Source of the DNA: Bufo bufo
Lineage: Eukaryota; Chordata; Amphibia; Anura; Bufonidae
Length of the DNA stretch: 64,000 nucleotides
Direction: 5' to 3'
Assembly (NCBI RefSeq): GCF_905171765.1
Contig: NC_053398.1
Span: forward strand, 42,996,323 to 43,060,322
Shown: positions 9,894 through 20,042 of the stretch, piece after piece
Layout: the number at the start of each line of letters is the position of its first letter
How positions within the stretch are numbered: position 1 is the stretch's first letter
Program-made: the position numbers and the translations under genes
Notes under the pieces: model-generated
Told to the model about the DNA's origin: nothing
Databases searched by the model: none
Seen by the model: only the letters and a program-made list of their open reading frames with translations

Positions 9894-11712
9894 GATATGA
9901 CACGATTATTGTATGATTGTAGACATGGAAAATTGTTTTATCAGATAATTTAACATCTGTTGAGAGAAATGCCTTACGATCTATGCTAAATGATGAGTCT
10001 TTAATTTTCAAACCTTCTGATAAGGGAGGAGCCCTTGTCCTTATGGACAAGGATTATTATGTCACAGAGATTATGGGACAATTGGCTAATAGGGACACTT
10101 ACCAACCCCTAAGACAGGATCCAGTTTGACATCAAACGTAAACTTAATGATATTGTTACAGAATTTAGGGACAGAGGCGTGTTAGATGATAAATTATGCA
10201 CATATTTGATCAATCAATATACAATATCACCGGTATTTTATATCTTGCCGAAAATCCATAAATCATTAACACAGCTACCGGGACTCCCTATAGTAGCGTC
10301 CACTAATTCCACTTGTCGTCTCCAGCTATCTTTGTGGAAAAAGTCCTTACACCTTTAACCAAACAGTCACCATCCTTTTTACTGGACACTAGTAATTTTT
10401 TGGGGGAAATTAAGGATCTTATGGTACATGGGGAGGATCTATTAGTGACATTTGATGTATGCAGTTTGTATACATCAATTCATCACACTAAAGGTCTCAC
10501 AGCAGTGAAATGGATTCTTGAATCTTCCTCTTACACAACACAGGAGAATGAATTTTTCCTAAGACTACTGGAAATTGTATTGAGAGATAATTATTTCTTA
10601 TTTCAGGATACGTTTTACCAACAAAGGTGGGGAACTGCGATGGGTTCGAATGCCGCACCGCCGTACGCAAATTGTTATATGTCTTGGTTGAATATACACA
10701 TATATACAACAATGAACTTTACAAAGAACATTGCATTTTATGGCAACGATTTATCGATGACATTTTTTGCGTATGGCGGGGCGGCATCCGGTCCCTGTCT
10801 GATTTCTCCGCCTTCCTCAATTTTGTGTGGGAGGAGTTACAATTTACTGTACATTGGGACGACGTGAGAATCAATTTTCTTGATACCTGGGTCATTTAAG
10901 GTGATGAAGGTCATTTACAGACTGACCTATACGTCAAGGATACTGACCGTAATAGTCTTTTACATTTTACCAGTAATCATCCACTTGCGACAAAAAAATC
11001 CTTACCTTATTCACAGTACCAGCATGTAAAAAGGATAGTCTCTGAGCCTACAAATAAGGAAACAAGAATTAGAGATATGACACAGAAATTTAGGGCGAGA
11101 GGGTATCCAGAATCCCTTTTGCCAAAAGAATGCGATAAATTGCAAAATGTGAGCTCCACAACAACACAATCTGAATTCCCCCCCCCCCAAAAAAAAACGC
11201 AAATTCCTTTTGTAGTAAAGTTCCATCCATGGGTTAATAAATTTAGGAACATAATCAATAAACATTGGGATATCATTAGAGAGGCCTATCCATCAATCTC
11301 AGAGTTCCAAAATTTGCCAATGGTGTGTTACAAAAGGTCCAAAAACATCAGGGACACTATAATTAGGGTGGACATAGGTAGTGAAAAGACCTCATTAAGA
11401 CAAATGACATTGTCCACACCTAAAAGGGGTACAATATCCTGTTTACAATGTATTCATTGCTCTAGCGTTATTAGAGGTGAATATTTCACTCATCCATACA
11501 CTGGTGAAAAATTTCCTATAAAAGTTTTTTTTTTTTACCTGTGACAGCAGCTTTGTGATTTATGTTTTAAAATGCCCCTGTGGATTGTTGTACATTGGGG
11601 AGACATCGACCAGGATGAAAGACAGGTTTTGCAAACACAAATCAACAATACGGAAAAAAAAGTACTACCACCATGCAGGGGTGGTGACAGAATTCAGGTT
11701 TTTTTTAAACGC
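9894..11712 (+). pseudogene. PLE reverse transcriptase and GIY-YIG endonuclease (pseudogene)
   Basis: Continues the PLE protein after hAT-1. The segments are in order but in shifting frames: FKPSDKGGALVLMDKDYY (about 10005-10060), FYILPKIHK (about 10235), PGLPIVASTNS, FDVCSLYTSIHHTKGL (about 10450), GTAMGSNAAPPYANCYM (about 10630), and the catalytic block RFIDDIFCVW (about 10755). A linker with IPFVVKFHPWVNKFRN follows (11195-11250), then a Cys-rich motif (CLQCIHC, 11440). The GIY-YIG domain is VLKCPCGLLYIGETSTRMKD at about 11563-11620. A T-run near 11525-11540 carries a frameshift just before it. The RT makes DNA from the element RNA and the endonuclease nicks the target. Confidence 0.88.
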
Positions 11713-11785
11713 GAGGCCTTCTGGATCCATAGGTTGCAGAGCCTGGAGCCAAGAGGCATGAATCACGAATATGAACTCATTTCAA

Positions 11786-11914
11786 TCTATAGTGTTTCAC
11801 TACACTAACATGCGTTAGACTATCCCAAGTGTGCATATAGTTGTTAAATGTGTGTGTCCTTTCTGTTGTTGTATATAGACTCTGCCTGCATGGTCTTTTT
11901 GTTTTGTTTATAAC
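11786..11914 (+). repeat. PLE right pseudo-LTR, truncated
   Basis: A direct copy of 2323-2498 with one internal deletion. It ends at tttataactta, after which unrelated hairpin-rich sequence starts. The rest of the PLE terminus (the counterpart of 2499-2790) is missing. Confidence 0.7.
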
Positions 11915-12170
11915 TTAGGGCCCTTTCACACTTGCGTTGTCCGGATCCGGCGTGTACTCCATTTGCCGGAATTACACGCCGGATCCGGAAAAACGCAAGT
12001 GAACTGAAAGCATTTGAAGACGGATCCGTCTTCAAAATGCGTTCAGTGTTACTATGGCAGCCAGGACGCTATTAAAGTCCTGGTTGCCATAGTAGTAGTG
12101 GGGAGCGGGGGAGCAGTATACTTACAGGGCCGCGCCGCCTGTGGTGATCGGCGGTGCGGCCCTGAGGAAT
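11915..12170. repeat. chain of hairpins after the PLE
   Basis: Four hairpins follow one another: 11929-12001 (arms around cttgcgtt and ccggatccggcgtgta), about 12013-12037 (ttgaagacggatccgtcttc core), 12051-12093 (actatggcagccaggac and near-inverse), and about 12127-12166 (cagggccgc arms). The start gggccctttcacacttgcg resembles a MITE end. No ORF is supported. Confidence 0.6.
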
Positions 12171-12219
12171 TTCAAAAAAATAAAAAATATTTGTTAAAGA
12201 CGGCCCAGCGGCCATTTTT

Positions 12220-12370
12220 TTAGGGTGGCCTGGGGGGCAATTGCCTCCCTGCCCCCCGGCCCAGCCCGCCCCTGAGATCACGTAACATTAAAACAGGGCT
12301 GTTCGGTTATTGTTTGCCAATGCTGCCAAAATATACACATTTTTTATCTGTGTTTGTTGATATATTACTT
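12220..12370. other. GC-rich repeat fragment and unassigned DNA
   Basis: gggtggcctggggggcaatt and ccagcccgcccctga look like the end of a GC-rich DNA transposon, but no partner end or target duplication can be fixed. Confidence 0.35.
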
Positions 12371-12435
12371 CTCCCCCAATGAAAAACACGCTACAGTGTT
12401 AGGGGTTGAGCAGCTCCCCCAGATTTGCCACTATA
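12371..12435. repeat. left arm of a 65-bp perfect inverted repeat
   Basis: Begins ctcccccaatgaaaaacacg and ends ttgccactata. Its exact inverse is at 13950-14014. The identity is complete over 65 bases and stops sharply at both ends. It may be the terminal repeat of a non-autonomous element or the result of a recent inverted duplication. Confidence 0.85.
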
Positions 12436-13949
12436 TTTCTGTGTTTGTGTTACCAGGGGAGGGCTGGCAGCCTTAGTCCTGGGGGGCAAATCCAGTCAAG
12501 TGGCCCATTTTAACCCCGCCCATTATTAAAAGCCCCTCCTACATATAATAGGCCACTCCCAACAAACACTGTACACCTGAAATTTTATTGTTGAGGCCTG
12601 TCTCTACAGATCATACGGAGAGGGGAGACCTGTCCTGGCTGCAGTGCCTGCTTCACATTATACAATAAACAGCAGGCTACAGCCAGGAAGCTCCTCCGAT
12701 CTCCTCCCTCCCCAGATCCTGCTCAACGCCCGTGGTTCCCCCACCATCTGCCATCTGCCCGTGGCCTGCTGCCCCCTGTGGCCGTCCTCACCCAGTTCTG
12801 AATCCTCCTTCTGCAAATGGCAGGGGGAGGAGCCGGAGCATCTCCTCTCCTACATAGCGCCTCATACCTCTTACATCCAGTGATGTCACCTTTGTTGTAG
12901 ACGTTCTCTTTCCTCATCTTCTCCATTCAGACCAGACCGCCATGATGATTTTTCAACCATCTCTCATCTCTGCAGAGATTGACAAACAGATATTCGTTTC
13001 CCACATTTCCATCATCTTCTGAACACCCTTTCCTGCCACCCCCAATACTATACTGCAGAAAGAGTCCCCCTGAAAATACTGCTACCACACAGATAGTGCC
13101 CCCTTCAACAATTATTGGCACACAGTGCTCTAAAAAATAACTGCGCCCAGACACTAATAGTATAAAGATAATGTCCCCCAAAAATAATTGTGCTAAGCTG
13201 ATACTATGCCAGGGTGCCCCCCAAAGTAACAGTGCTCCCCAAAATCCCACCAATAGAAATAATTCTCTGCCAGAGCACACTTAGAAGTAATAATGCCCCT
13301 ATAGTGCCCATACTAGTAATCATGTTCCTCATAGCCCCCAGTAGTAGTAAAGCTCCCCATAATACCCCTAGTAGTAATAATTCTCCCTATAACATGACAG
13401 TACATGAAATACCCCCGCTTAGTGCCCTCAGTTGAGCTAATGTCCCCATAATGTATGCCAGTATAAAATACCCCTATATAGTGCCCCAGTAAATGCCCTC
13501 AAAGTGCTACTCTCCCCCTTCCCCATAGTGTCCCCCATAATATGCCAGTAAAAAAATGCCCCTTCTTAGTGCCCTCAGCAGATGTCCCTAAAGTGCTCCT
13601 CTCCCCCATAATGTGCCAGTAAAAAATGCCCCTTCTTAGTGCCACTATATGACCCAATAGTGCTCCACTCCCCCATAGTGCCCCAAATAATGCCCCATAG
13701 TGCCGCTCTCCCCTATAGTGCCTCCTATAATGTGCCAGTAAAAAATGCCCCCTTAGTGCCGCCAGATGCCATAGTGCCCCCCATAATGTGCCAATAAAAA
13801 AGGCCCCTTTAGAGCCCCCACTTCCCCATAGTGCCCCCAAATAATGCCCCTATAGTGACACCAGATGCCCCATGGTGCCTCTCACCCCTATAGTTCCCCC
13901 ATAATGTGCCAATAATTAAAAAAGCCCCTTTAGAGCCCCCAGATACCCC
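12436..13949. repeat. low-complexity degenerate tandem DNA
   Basis: From about 13060 to 13945 the sequence cycles through variants of ccccatagtgccccc, ataatgtgccagtaaaaaatg and ccccttcttagtgcc with a period of roughly 60-110 bases. 12455-12530 contains caggggagggctggcagcc, which looks like a transposon end. Minus-strand ORFs rich in Gly-Ala-Leu-Trp are translations of the repeat, not genes. Confidence 0.7.
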
Positions 13950-14014
13950 TATAGTGGCAAATCTGGGGGAGCTGCTCAACCCCTAACACTGTAGCGTGTT
14001 TTTCATTGGGGGAG
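13950..14014. repeat. right arm of the 65-bp perfect inverted repeat
   Basis: Exact inverse of 12371-12435; the arms enclose 1514 bases. Confidence 0.85.
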
Positions 14015-14336
14015 CAGTCCCACCGCATGTGGACTGCAGCAAACGACCATCCCCAGCAAAAAAATGCATACGGTGGAGGATGTCGGCGCGGTCCACATGC
14101 ACCACAAATTTACAATTACATCACCTTCAGACCTTGTTCACACCATAGGTAGCTTAGTGGTAGGACCCCTTGCCATGCTGAGTGACCGTGACGTGGTGCA
14201 TGATGGGCTCCGATATTTTCCTGACAGGAATATATTGGCAAAAGTCTAAGCTTTTAATATCTGCATTTATGACTAGCCAGTATAGTCAGTGGCATATCCG
14301 TTTGGTGCATTTTTTTCTGTGATTTATACTCCCCTG

Positions 14337-14385
14337 GTAACACCCCACATAACACAGTGAATTATTGTGTTATGTGGGGTGTTAC
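14337..14385. repeat. perfect hairpin, 19-bp arms
   Basis: gtaacaccccacataacac, an 11-base loop, then its exact inverse. No T-run or gene is next to it, so it is not a terminator. It is probably the core of a palindromic repeat. Confidence 0.8.
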
Positions 14386-14869
14386 ATAGGATTGCAGGGA
14401 ACATCTACTTCCTTTTTTTTTGAAAATAGAAAGTTATCACTGTTATCTAGGCTCTTACATAGGACTGCAGGTGACATCTACAAATTTAAATTTTAGTTGC
14501 CAAATTTAAAATACATATGATTATAATAAAAAAGACTTGGAGGAGAAGATGAGACACAGGTCACAGTAGTGAGTCAGCTCTACATATAGAAGAATACAGC
14601 ACCACATACCTCTTACTTCCAGTGACATCTCCTGTCATGTAGATCTTCTCTCTCCTCTTCTCCTCCGTTTGACCCAGACTGCCATGAAAAATTCTTTGTT
14701 ATACAGACACGTTAGATTTCTCATAATTGGGGTCATTTATTAAACTGGTGTAAATTAGAACTGTCTTAGTTGCCGGTGGAATCTTATTGGTTGCTATGGG
14801 CTACTAAGCCAGTTCTACTTTACACCAGTTTGATAATATATCCCAAAGGTCCCTATACTGTCTACAGCC

Positions 14870-15540
14870 ATTATAATGCCCCCTAGAGTGCCCCCAGTAA
14901 TAATAATAATACCCTATATTGTGCTCCAGGTAATAATGCCTGTATAGTGTCCCCAAAAATAATGTCCCCTAAAATGTCCCTGTAATAGACATGCCCCTAC
15001 AGTGCCTCCCCAATAGCAACGCCCCCACACAGCCCTCATATAGTAATTTCCCTCACACTGCCCCATATAGTAATTTCCCACACATAGCCCCTATATAGTA
15101 ATTTCCCCCATACTGCTCCCATGAGTAATTTGCCCAACACTGCCACCATGAAGTAGTTTGCCCCCATGATTAATTTGCCCCCACACTGTAGCATTGAAAT
15201 AATTTGCCCCACACTACCCACATTAAGTAATTTGCCCCACACTGCCCCATGTAATAAACTGCCCCCACACTGCCCCATGAAGTAATTTGCCCCCACACTG
15301 CCCCTTTGAAGTAATTTGCCCCCACACTGCCCCTATGAAGTAATTTGCCCCATGTAATAATCTGCCCCCACTCTGCCCCCATGAAGTGATTTGCCACAAT
15401 GTAATAATCTGCCCCCACACTGCCCTCCTGAAGTGATTTGCCCCCATGTAAAAATCTGCCCCCACACTGCCCCCCTAAGTGATTTGCCCCCACACTGCCC
15501 CCTTGTAATTATTTGCCCCCACAGTAATATTTCCTCCTCT
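14870..15540. repeat. tandem minisatellite-like array, ~30-bp unit
   Basis: Variants of agtaatttgcccccacactgcccc repeat every 30-35 bases or so, most regular at 15040-15500. The minus-strand ORFs reading MGANYFMGQCGG-like repeats are artefacts of this array. Confidence 0.85.
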
Positions 15541-16622
15541 GCCCCCCAAAGTTGGCACACACAGAAAATAAAATAAAAAAAAACAACTAAAAGATAATAA
15601 TTACCTCTGTCCGGAATGGTTAGGCAGGGCGCAGGTGCGCATACTTTATTGTCCTGCATCCTGGCAGAGGTGCGCGATGATGTCATCACGCACGTCTGTG
15701 TCGGGATTATACTACCACATAGGCCTCAGGCCTACTAGGCCTGAAGCCTATGGCGGTGATCGGCGGTTGGGCAGGGAACTATGCACTCCCGTGCCCCGCC
15801 ACAGTGTGTGGGCGTTCGGGTGAGCCTTGGGCCCCCCAGACGCCCCTATGTTAATCCGCCATTGGATCAATGGACTCCCTGGACTTAAAGGATCTACTGC
15901 TAATGGCTTGTGCCAGATATTGTACGACGGTACACCTTCAGAGGTCTTTTGGAGTGCATACCTCAATGGATCAGAGCTGTTTTAATGGCACACTACACAA
16001 TATTAGAGTTTTAATATTATGGCTGAACAAATAAAGGACCTTATGAACTTTTAAAAATGTTTTATAAATCACACACTTCACCGATTTGCATGTTGTTTGA
16101 TAAGCTTGAGGTGACCAGGTTGAAGGCTGCTTGTCACCAGATTGGAATTTCGTGTAGAAGATGAAGTGGTGACTTGTGTAAAACTTGTGAAATGTAATAT
16201 GCATCTTTGCTGATTGTTTGTTTCCTTATGATTATCTTCTGCTAAGGGTGACAATGAGTGCATATTAACTTTTGAATAGAGGGTAGAAAGCCGGAACGAA
16301 AGAGAATATCCTGTGTTTACTTGACTAACAGCAGAAGCAATCATGCTGCTATTAACCCTCTACAATTGAGTAATACATTTACGAAATATTGAAAAGCGAG
16401 GCGAGATCTTCTTGTAAGGCATGACACACTTCCCAGACAGTGTGATTGTTTAATTGTTTCACCAGGGTCAGTAAAGGATCATTGTCAATCTGTAATAAGT
16501 CAAACACTGTAGTGGTTTCCATATGTCGTCCGCAAAAGGAATGTTAGAAAAATCACTTTTCCTCAATCTCCTTTTTGCTTCTCAGTTTATGTGGTTAATT
16601 GTAGAAATTCTCTGTAGATAAT
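15541..16622. other. unassigned non-coding DNA
   Basis: About 1 kb without a supported gene. 15720-15860 (taggcctcaggcctactagg and onward) is GC-rich and resembles a MITE end. 15880-16622 is AT-rich and unremarkable. Confidence 0.45.
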
Positions 16623-16630
16623 ATTAGCAT
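16623..16630. repeat. hAT-2 target-site duplication, left copy
   Basis: attagcat here is repeated exactly at 22088-22095. Confidence 0.93.
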
Positions 16631-17019
16631 TAGTGTTTATCGAGCACCAAAGTGCTCAGGTGCTCTGGCCGAACACATCGGGATGCTCAGGTGCTCTACC
16701 GAGCACCCAAGTATAATGAATGTCAATGGGAGAACCCGAGAATTAAACCAGACACCCCCTGCTCTGAAGAGGGGAGGGTGCCTGGTTCATAGGAAAATGT
16801 CAGAAATTGATGGAAACACCACCGAAATGGTTCAGGAACAGCATGGGGAGGATGTCTGGATGCCTCTTGGACTCCCAGGTCGCTGCTGGGATCCATGTTG
16901 TCCGAGTAGTACACCACTTTTACAGACTGACAATAATACGCACAAAACCAAAATAAAAAATAAAAAAATTTGAGGAAAAATTGTTAAGAAACATTCTTTC
17001 CTGTATATTTACTTGTATA

Positions 17020-17345
17020 TAAAGTGTAAGTGCTGCCAAAAATTACAAGGAAGAGACACTCTGATACAACCTGTATATCACATAATGGAGGGCCTCATTC
17101 ACATTGTGGTACAATAGTTCAGGTAGTGGTACTCCTACACTCATAAAGCCTATGAACTAAGTGTAAGGGCTGCCAAAAATTACAATGAACCGGCACTCCA
17201 AAACACCCTTTGTCACACATAAAGGAGGGCATCATACACACCCTTGAAAAATTATGATTGATGGCCTGCTGGTGACCCTCAAAAACATTTGGAGCAAGGG
17301 CCTGCTGATCTGACCATCTAAAACCTTAGGGGCGAGGGCCTGCTG
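17020..17345. repeat. degenerate short tandem repeats in the hAT-2 3' region
   Basis: aagtgtaagtgctgccaaaa and aagtgtaagggctgccaaaa blocks (17025, 17159) each head a similar ~130-base unit. A shorter unit with ggcctgctg follows (17258, 17306, 17337). Confidence 0.6.
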
Positions 17346-17348
17346 CTA

Positions 17349-17533
17349 CATTGGTGACGCTAGATAACCTCTGGGCGATTACACGTCCCCGTGACGGCGA
17401 CGATCCATTTGGATGTCTGTCCTATCAACTTTCGATGTTCTTTTCTGCGCCTACCATGGTGATCACTGGTAACGGGGAATCAGGGTTCGATGCCGGAGAG
17501 GGAGCATGAGAAATGGCTACCACATTCAAGGGA
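17349..17533 (+). other. 18S rRNA-derived fragment (hAT-2, piece a)
   Basis: Follows vertebrate 18S rRNA closely: cgtccccgtgacggcgacga, ctatcaactttcgatg, ctttctgcgcctaccatgg, aacggggaatcagggttcga, ccggagagggagc and ggctaccaca. It matches the 5' domain, roughly nt 270-400 of the vertebrate molecule from memory. Similarity stops at cattcaaggga, where a ~100-base foreign segment begins. It is antisense to the transposase, the same relative orientation as in hAT-1. Confidence 0.92.
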
Positions 17534-17633
17534 GGTCAATGGCTGAAATCAGATTGGCTGTTGTTGCCTTGCCCCTTTTTTTCCCTAATTGTGAACCACC
17601 CAGAGATGGTGGGTAAAGTTATTAAAGCACAAG
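17534..17633. repeat. insert within the 18S-derived module
   Basis: A non-18S segment that interrupts the rRNA sequence and is bounded by ttcaaggga and tccaaggaa. The segment at 9031-9097 in hAT-1 is its diverged counterpart: on the minus strand that one reads ggagatcaatgg...gttattaaaactgaag, against ggaggtcaatgg...gttattaaagcacaag here. Both copies therefore inherited an 18S sequence already carrying this insert. Confidence 0.65.
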
Positions 17634-17784
17634 CATCCAAGGAAGGCAGCAGGCGTGCAGCAATTACCCACTCCCGACTCGGGGAGGTAGTGACGATAAA
17701 TAACAAGAGGCCCTGTTATTATTATGAGTACACTTTCCGTTAACGAGGATCTATTGGAGGGCAAGTCTGGTGGTGCCAGCAGCC
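17634..17784 (+). other. 18S rRNA-derived fragment (hAT-2, piece b)
   Basis: Continues 18S in the correct order after the insert: atccaaggaaggcagcagg, ttacccactcccgac, ggggaggtagtgacga, gaggccctgt, gagtacactt, taacgaggatctattggagg and gcaagtctggtg...ccagcagcc. About 15 bases (acaggactctttcg in normal 18S) are missing. It ends abruptly at 17784. Confidence 0.93.
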
Positions 17785-17880
17785 TACTTGCTCCCGGCCT
17801 CCACAAGGTTCACCCAGTGTGCCATCATGGTGAGGATTGTGTTGACCAAACTCTTGGCTACTGAGACTGGAATTGTAGGT
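17785..17880 (-). pseudogene. stray transposase fragment between two 18S pieces
   Basis: acttgctcccggcctccaca and gttcacccagtgtgcc duplicate, with few differences, the transposase segment at 19129-19164 (acttgctctcggcctccaca). The remainder to 17880 is unassigned. Having this piece between 18S fragments shows that the module is a mosaic, perhaps formed by template switching or repair synthesis. Confidence 0.7.
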
Positions 17881-17893
17881 GAGGGCCTGCTGC

Positions 17894-17980
17894 CGCTTTG
17901 TTGACTCTAGATAACTTCTAGGAGATCGCACGTCCCCCTGACGGCGACGATCCTTTTGGATGTCTGCCCTATCAACTTTG
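17894..17980 (+). other. 18S rRNA-derived fragment (hAT-2, piece c)
   Basis: Repeats the start of piece a (gactctagataac, gatcgcacgtccccctgacg, gcgacgatcc, gatgtctgccctatcaactt) and joins the transposase directly at 17981. It is slightly closer to normal 18S than piece a at several sites. Confidence 0.9.
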
Positions 17981-20040
17981 GAGCAATATTTCAACAAGTA
18001 CCTTCTGGTATAGCACAGTTTTTCTTGTACTCTCCACCAGAGGAATGAGAGATGAGAAGTTTTCTTTGTAGCGGGGGTCGAGAAGGGTGAACAACCAGTA
18101 ATCCGTGTTGTCTAAAATGCGTTTAATGCGTGGGTCGCGGGAAAGGCAGCCTAACATGAAGTCAGCCATGTGTGCCAGAGTACCAACAGGCAAGACTTCG
18201 CTGTCGTCCAATTCATCGTCCAGTTCACGCTGAGAAGACGGACGGAGGGTGGTCTGGCTATCACCCTGTGTAATGTCTTCTTCCCCCATTTCCACCTTTT
18301 CCACATGAAAAGCGTCGTCCTTAATTGTGAGCACCAAGCGTTTGAGTAGACACAGAAGTGGGATGGTTACGCTGATAATGGCATTATCGCCGCTCACCAT
18401 CTGTGTTGATTCCTCAACATTTCTCAAAACGTCACAGAGGTCAGACATCCATGCCCACTCCTCACTTCTGATTAGCGGAAGCTGACTGGAAATGCGACGA
18501 CCATGTTGCAGCTGGTATTCCACTACTGCCCTCTGCTGCTCATAAAGCTTGGCCAACATGTGGAACATGGAGTTCCAGCGCGTGATCATGTCACACAACA
18601 GCCGGTGAGCTGGCAAGTTAAGGCGCTGCTGCAGCGTTGACAGACCGGCTGAAGCTGTCGATGACTTGCGGCAATGTGCACACATGCGGCGCACCTTCAC
18701 CAGTAGCTCAGGCACTGAACCACTGAGTTTATGACGTGGGCTAGGCATGGGATGTGTCTGAGCTTGCCGAGCTCCAAAGTCACCACAAAGTTACGGCCAT
18801 TATCAGACACAACCATTCCTGGTTGTAGGATGAGTGGCGAGAGCCACAGCTCAGTCTGGTCTCTTATCCCCTGCAACAGCTCTGCGGCCGTGTGCTGTTT
18901 GTCCCCTAAGCATATCAGCTTCAGCACAGCCTGTTGACGCTTCCCTACTGCAGTGCTACACTGCTTCCAGCTACCAGCTGATGGCTGACTGGTGCTGCAT
19001 GCAGAAAATTCTGAGGTGGAGGAGGAGAAGTGAGGAGGAGCCACTAACGTAGGTGCTGGCGGAAACCCTGATGGAATTTGGGCCCGCAATACTCTGCGTC
19101 AGTAGCACCTGTGCCATCCCAGGGTACGACTTGCTCTCGGCCTCCACAATGTTCACCCAGTGTGCCGTCAGGGAAATGTAGTGTCCTTGGCCAAATGCAC
19201 TTGTCCATGTGTCCGTGGTTAAGTGGACCTTCCCAGTAACTGCGTTGGTCTGGGCACGTGTGACATTTCGGGACACATGTTGGACACACCTTGAAAAATA
19301 GTGGAGGCTGGGGACAGAGTACCGCGGGATGGCCGCCGACATCAGGCTGCGCATTTAGTGCTATGGCCTGTGGGTGGGTGGCTGGGTATTTGCGTTTGCG
19401 TTCAAATGCCTGGGGTAATGGCATTTGGACGCTGTGCTGGGACAGGGAAGTGGATGTGGTCGCTGATGGTGCTTGCGAAGGTCCAGGTACAGGGCAGGAG
19501 GCATCCTCGCCTGAGCCTTTGACAGGCGATTGGCCAAGACGTACCATAGGGGAAGAGGAGGCAGTGGTGTGACTCCCAGACACAGATTGTGGACCCAGTC
19601 GTTCGTCCTTATTACGGTGCTTGGATGCCATGTGGCGGATCATGCTGGTGGTGGTGAGGTTGCTAGTGTTCACACCCCGGCTCATTTTGGTGTGGCACAG
19701 GCTGCAAACTACTATTCTTTTGTCGTCCACACTTTCCTCAAAAAAGCGCCATAGTGCAGAACACCTTCCTCTTGGCAAGAGAGATTTAGGGAAGGGGGTG
19801 CTCCGTGGAACAGTTCCGGGCCTGTTTGGTGTGGCCCTCCTTCTCACTTTTGCCACCCCACTGCCTCTTCCAGCCTGTTGTGGTGCTGCAGATCCTTCCC
19901 CCTCTGTACTGCTGTCCTCGCTCGGCTTTCCACCTTACCAGGTTAGGTCAGTGACCGTATTGTCCACCACCTCCTCTTCCACTTCCTCACTCTGATCATC
20001 CTTTTGATTTGTAGACCTAACCACAACCTCAGTGATTGAA
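17972..20040 (-). pseudogene. hAT-2 transposase (pseudogene)
   Basis: Several minus-strand frames together give a hAT transposase. The BED zinc finger at about 19605-19760 keeps CSLC and RHMASKH, so both metal-binding pairs are present. The core follows: LTTDTWTS (first Asp, about 19210), VVSDNGRNF (second Asp, about 18800), IPCLAHVINSVVQ, then RWNSMFHMLAKLYEQQRAV (about 18540-18590), carrying the expected Glu, and LLDPRYKENF (about 18060). Frame breaks occur near 19300, 19040 and 18730. The N-terminus runs upstream to about 20040, where the foldback chain removes the start. At the C-terminus the protein runs into 18S-derived DNA and hATC is absent. Confidence 0.88.
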
Positions 20041-20042
20041 AC

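Larger units (their letters stand above)
2320..11914 (+). mobile_element. Penelope-like retroelement, GIY-YIG type, split by hAT-1
   Basis: The element is bounded by direct pseudo-LTR copies: 2323-2498 and 11786-11914 share tagtgtttcac, aacatgcgttagactatccc and tttttgttttgtttataact. Between them lies a decayed plus-strand ORF with PLE N-terminal, reverse transcriptase and GIY-YIG endonuclease segments. The ORF is cut at 3797 and resumes at 9894, because hAT-1 inserted between the two target duplications gatatgac. The right pseudo-LTR stops abruptly at 11914, where a hairpin-rich repeat begins. PLEs copy themselves through an RNA intermediate; this copy cannot encode protein because of stops and frameshifts. 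Confidence 0.85.

Noticed and set aside
11555..11761. Free-standing GIY-YIG homing endonuclease
   Set aside because: It is the C-terminal domain of the PLE protein; the RT and linker lie directly upstream in order.
13499..13840. 113-residue minus-strand ORF rich in Gly/Ala/Leu/Trp
   Set aside because: It translates degenerate tandem DNA; no domain.
14337..14385. Transcription terminator
   Set aside because: A eukaryotic repeat palindrome without a T-run or upstream gene.
15036..15493. Overlapping minus-strand ORFs with Gly-Ala-Asn-Tyr-type repeats
   Set aside because: They are translations of a ~30-bp tandem repeat and are open in several frames at once.
17349..17980. A functional 18S rRNA gene
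   Set aside because: Only part of the 5' domain is present. It is interrupted, partly duplicated and lies inside a transposon.
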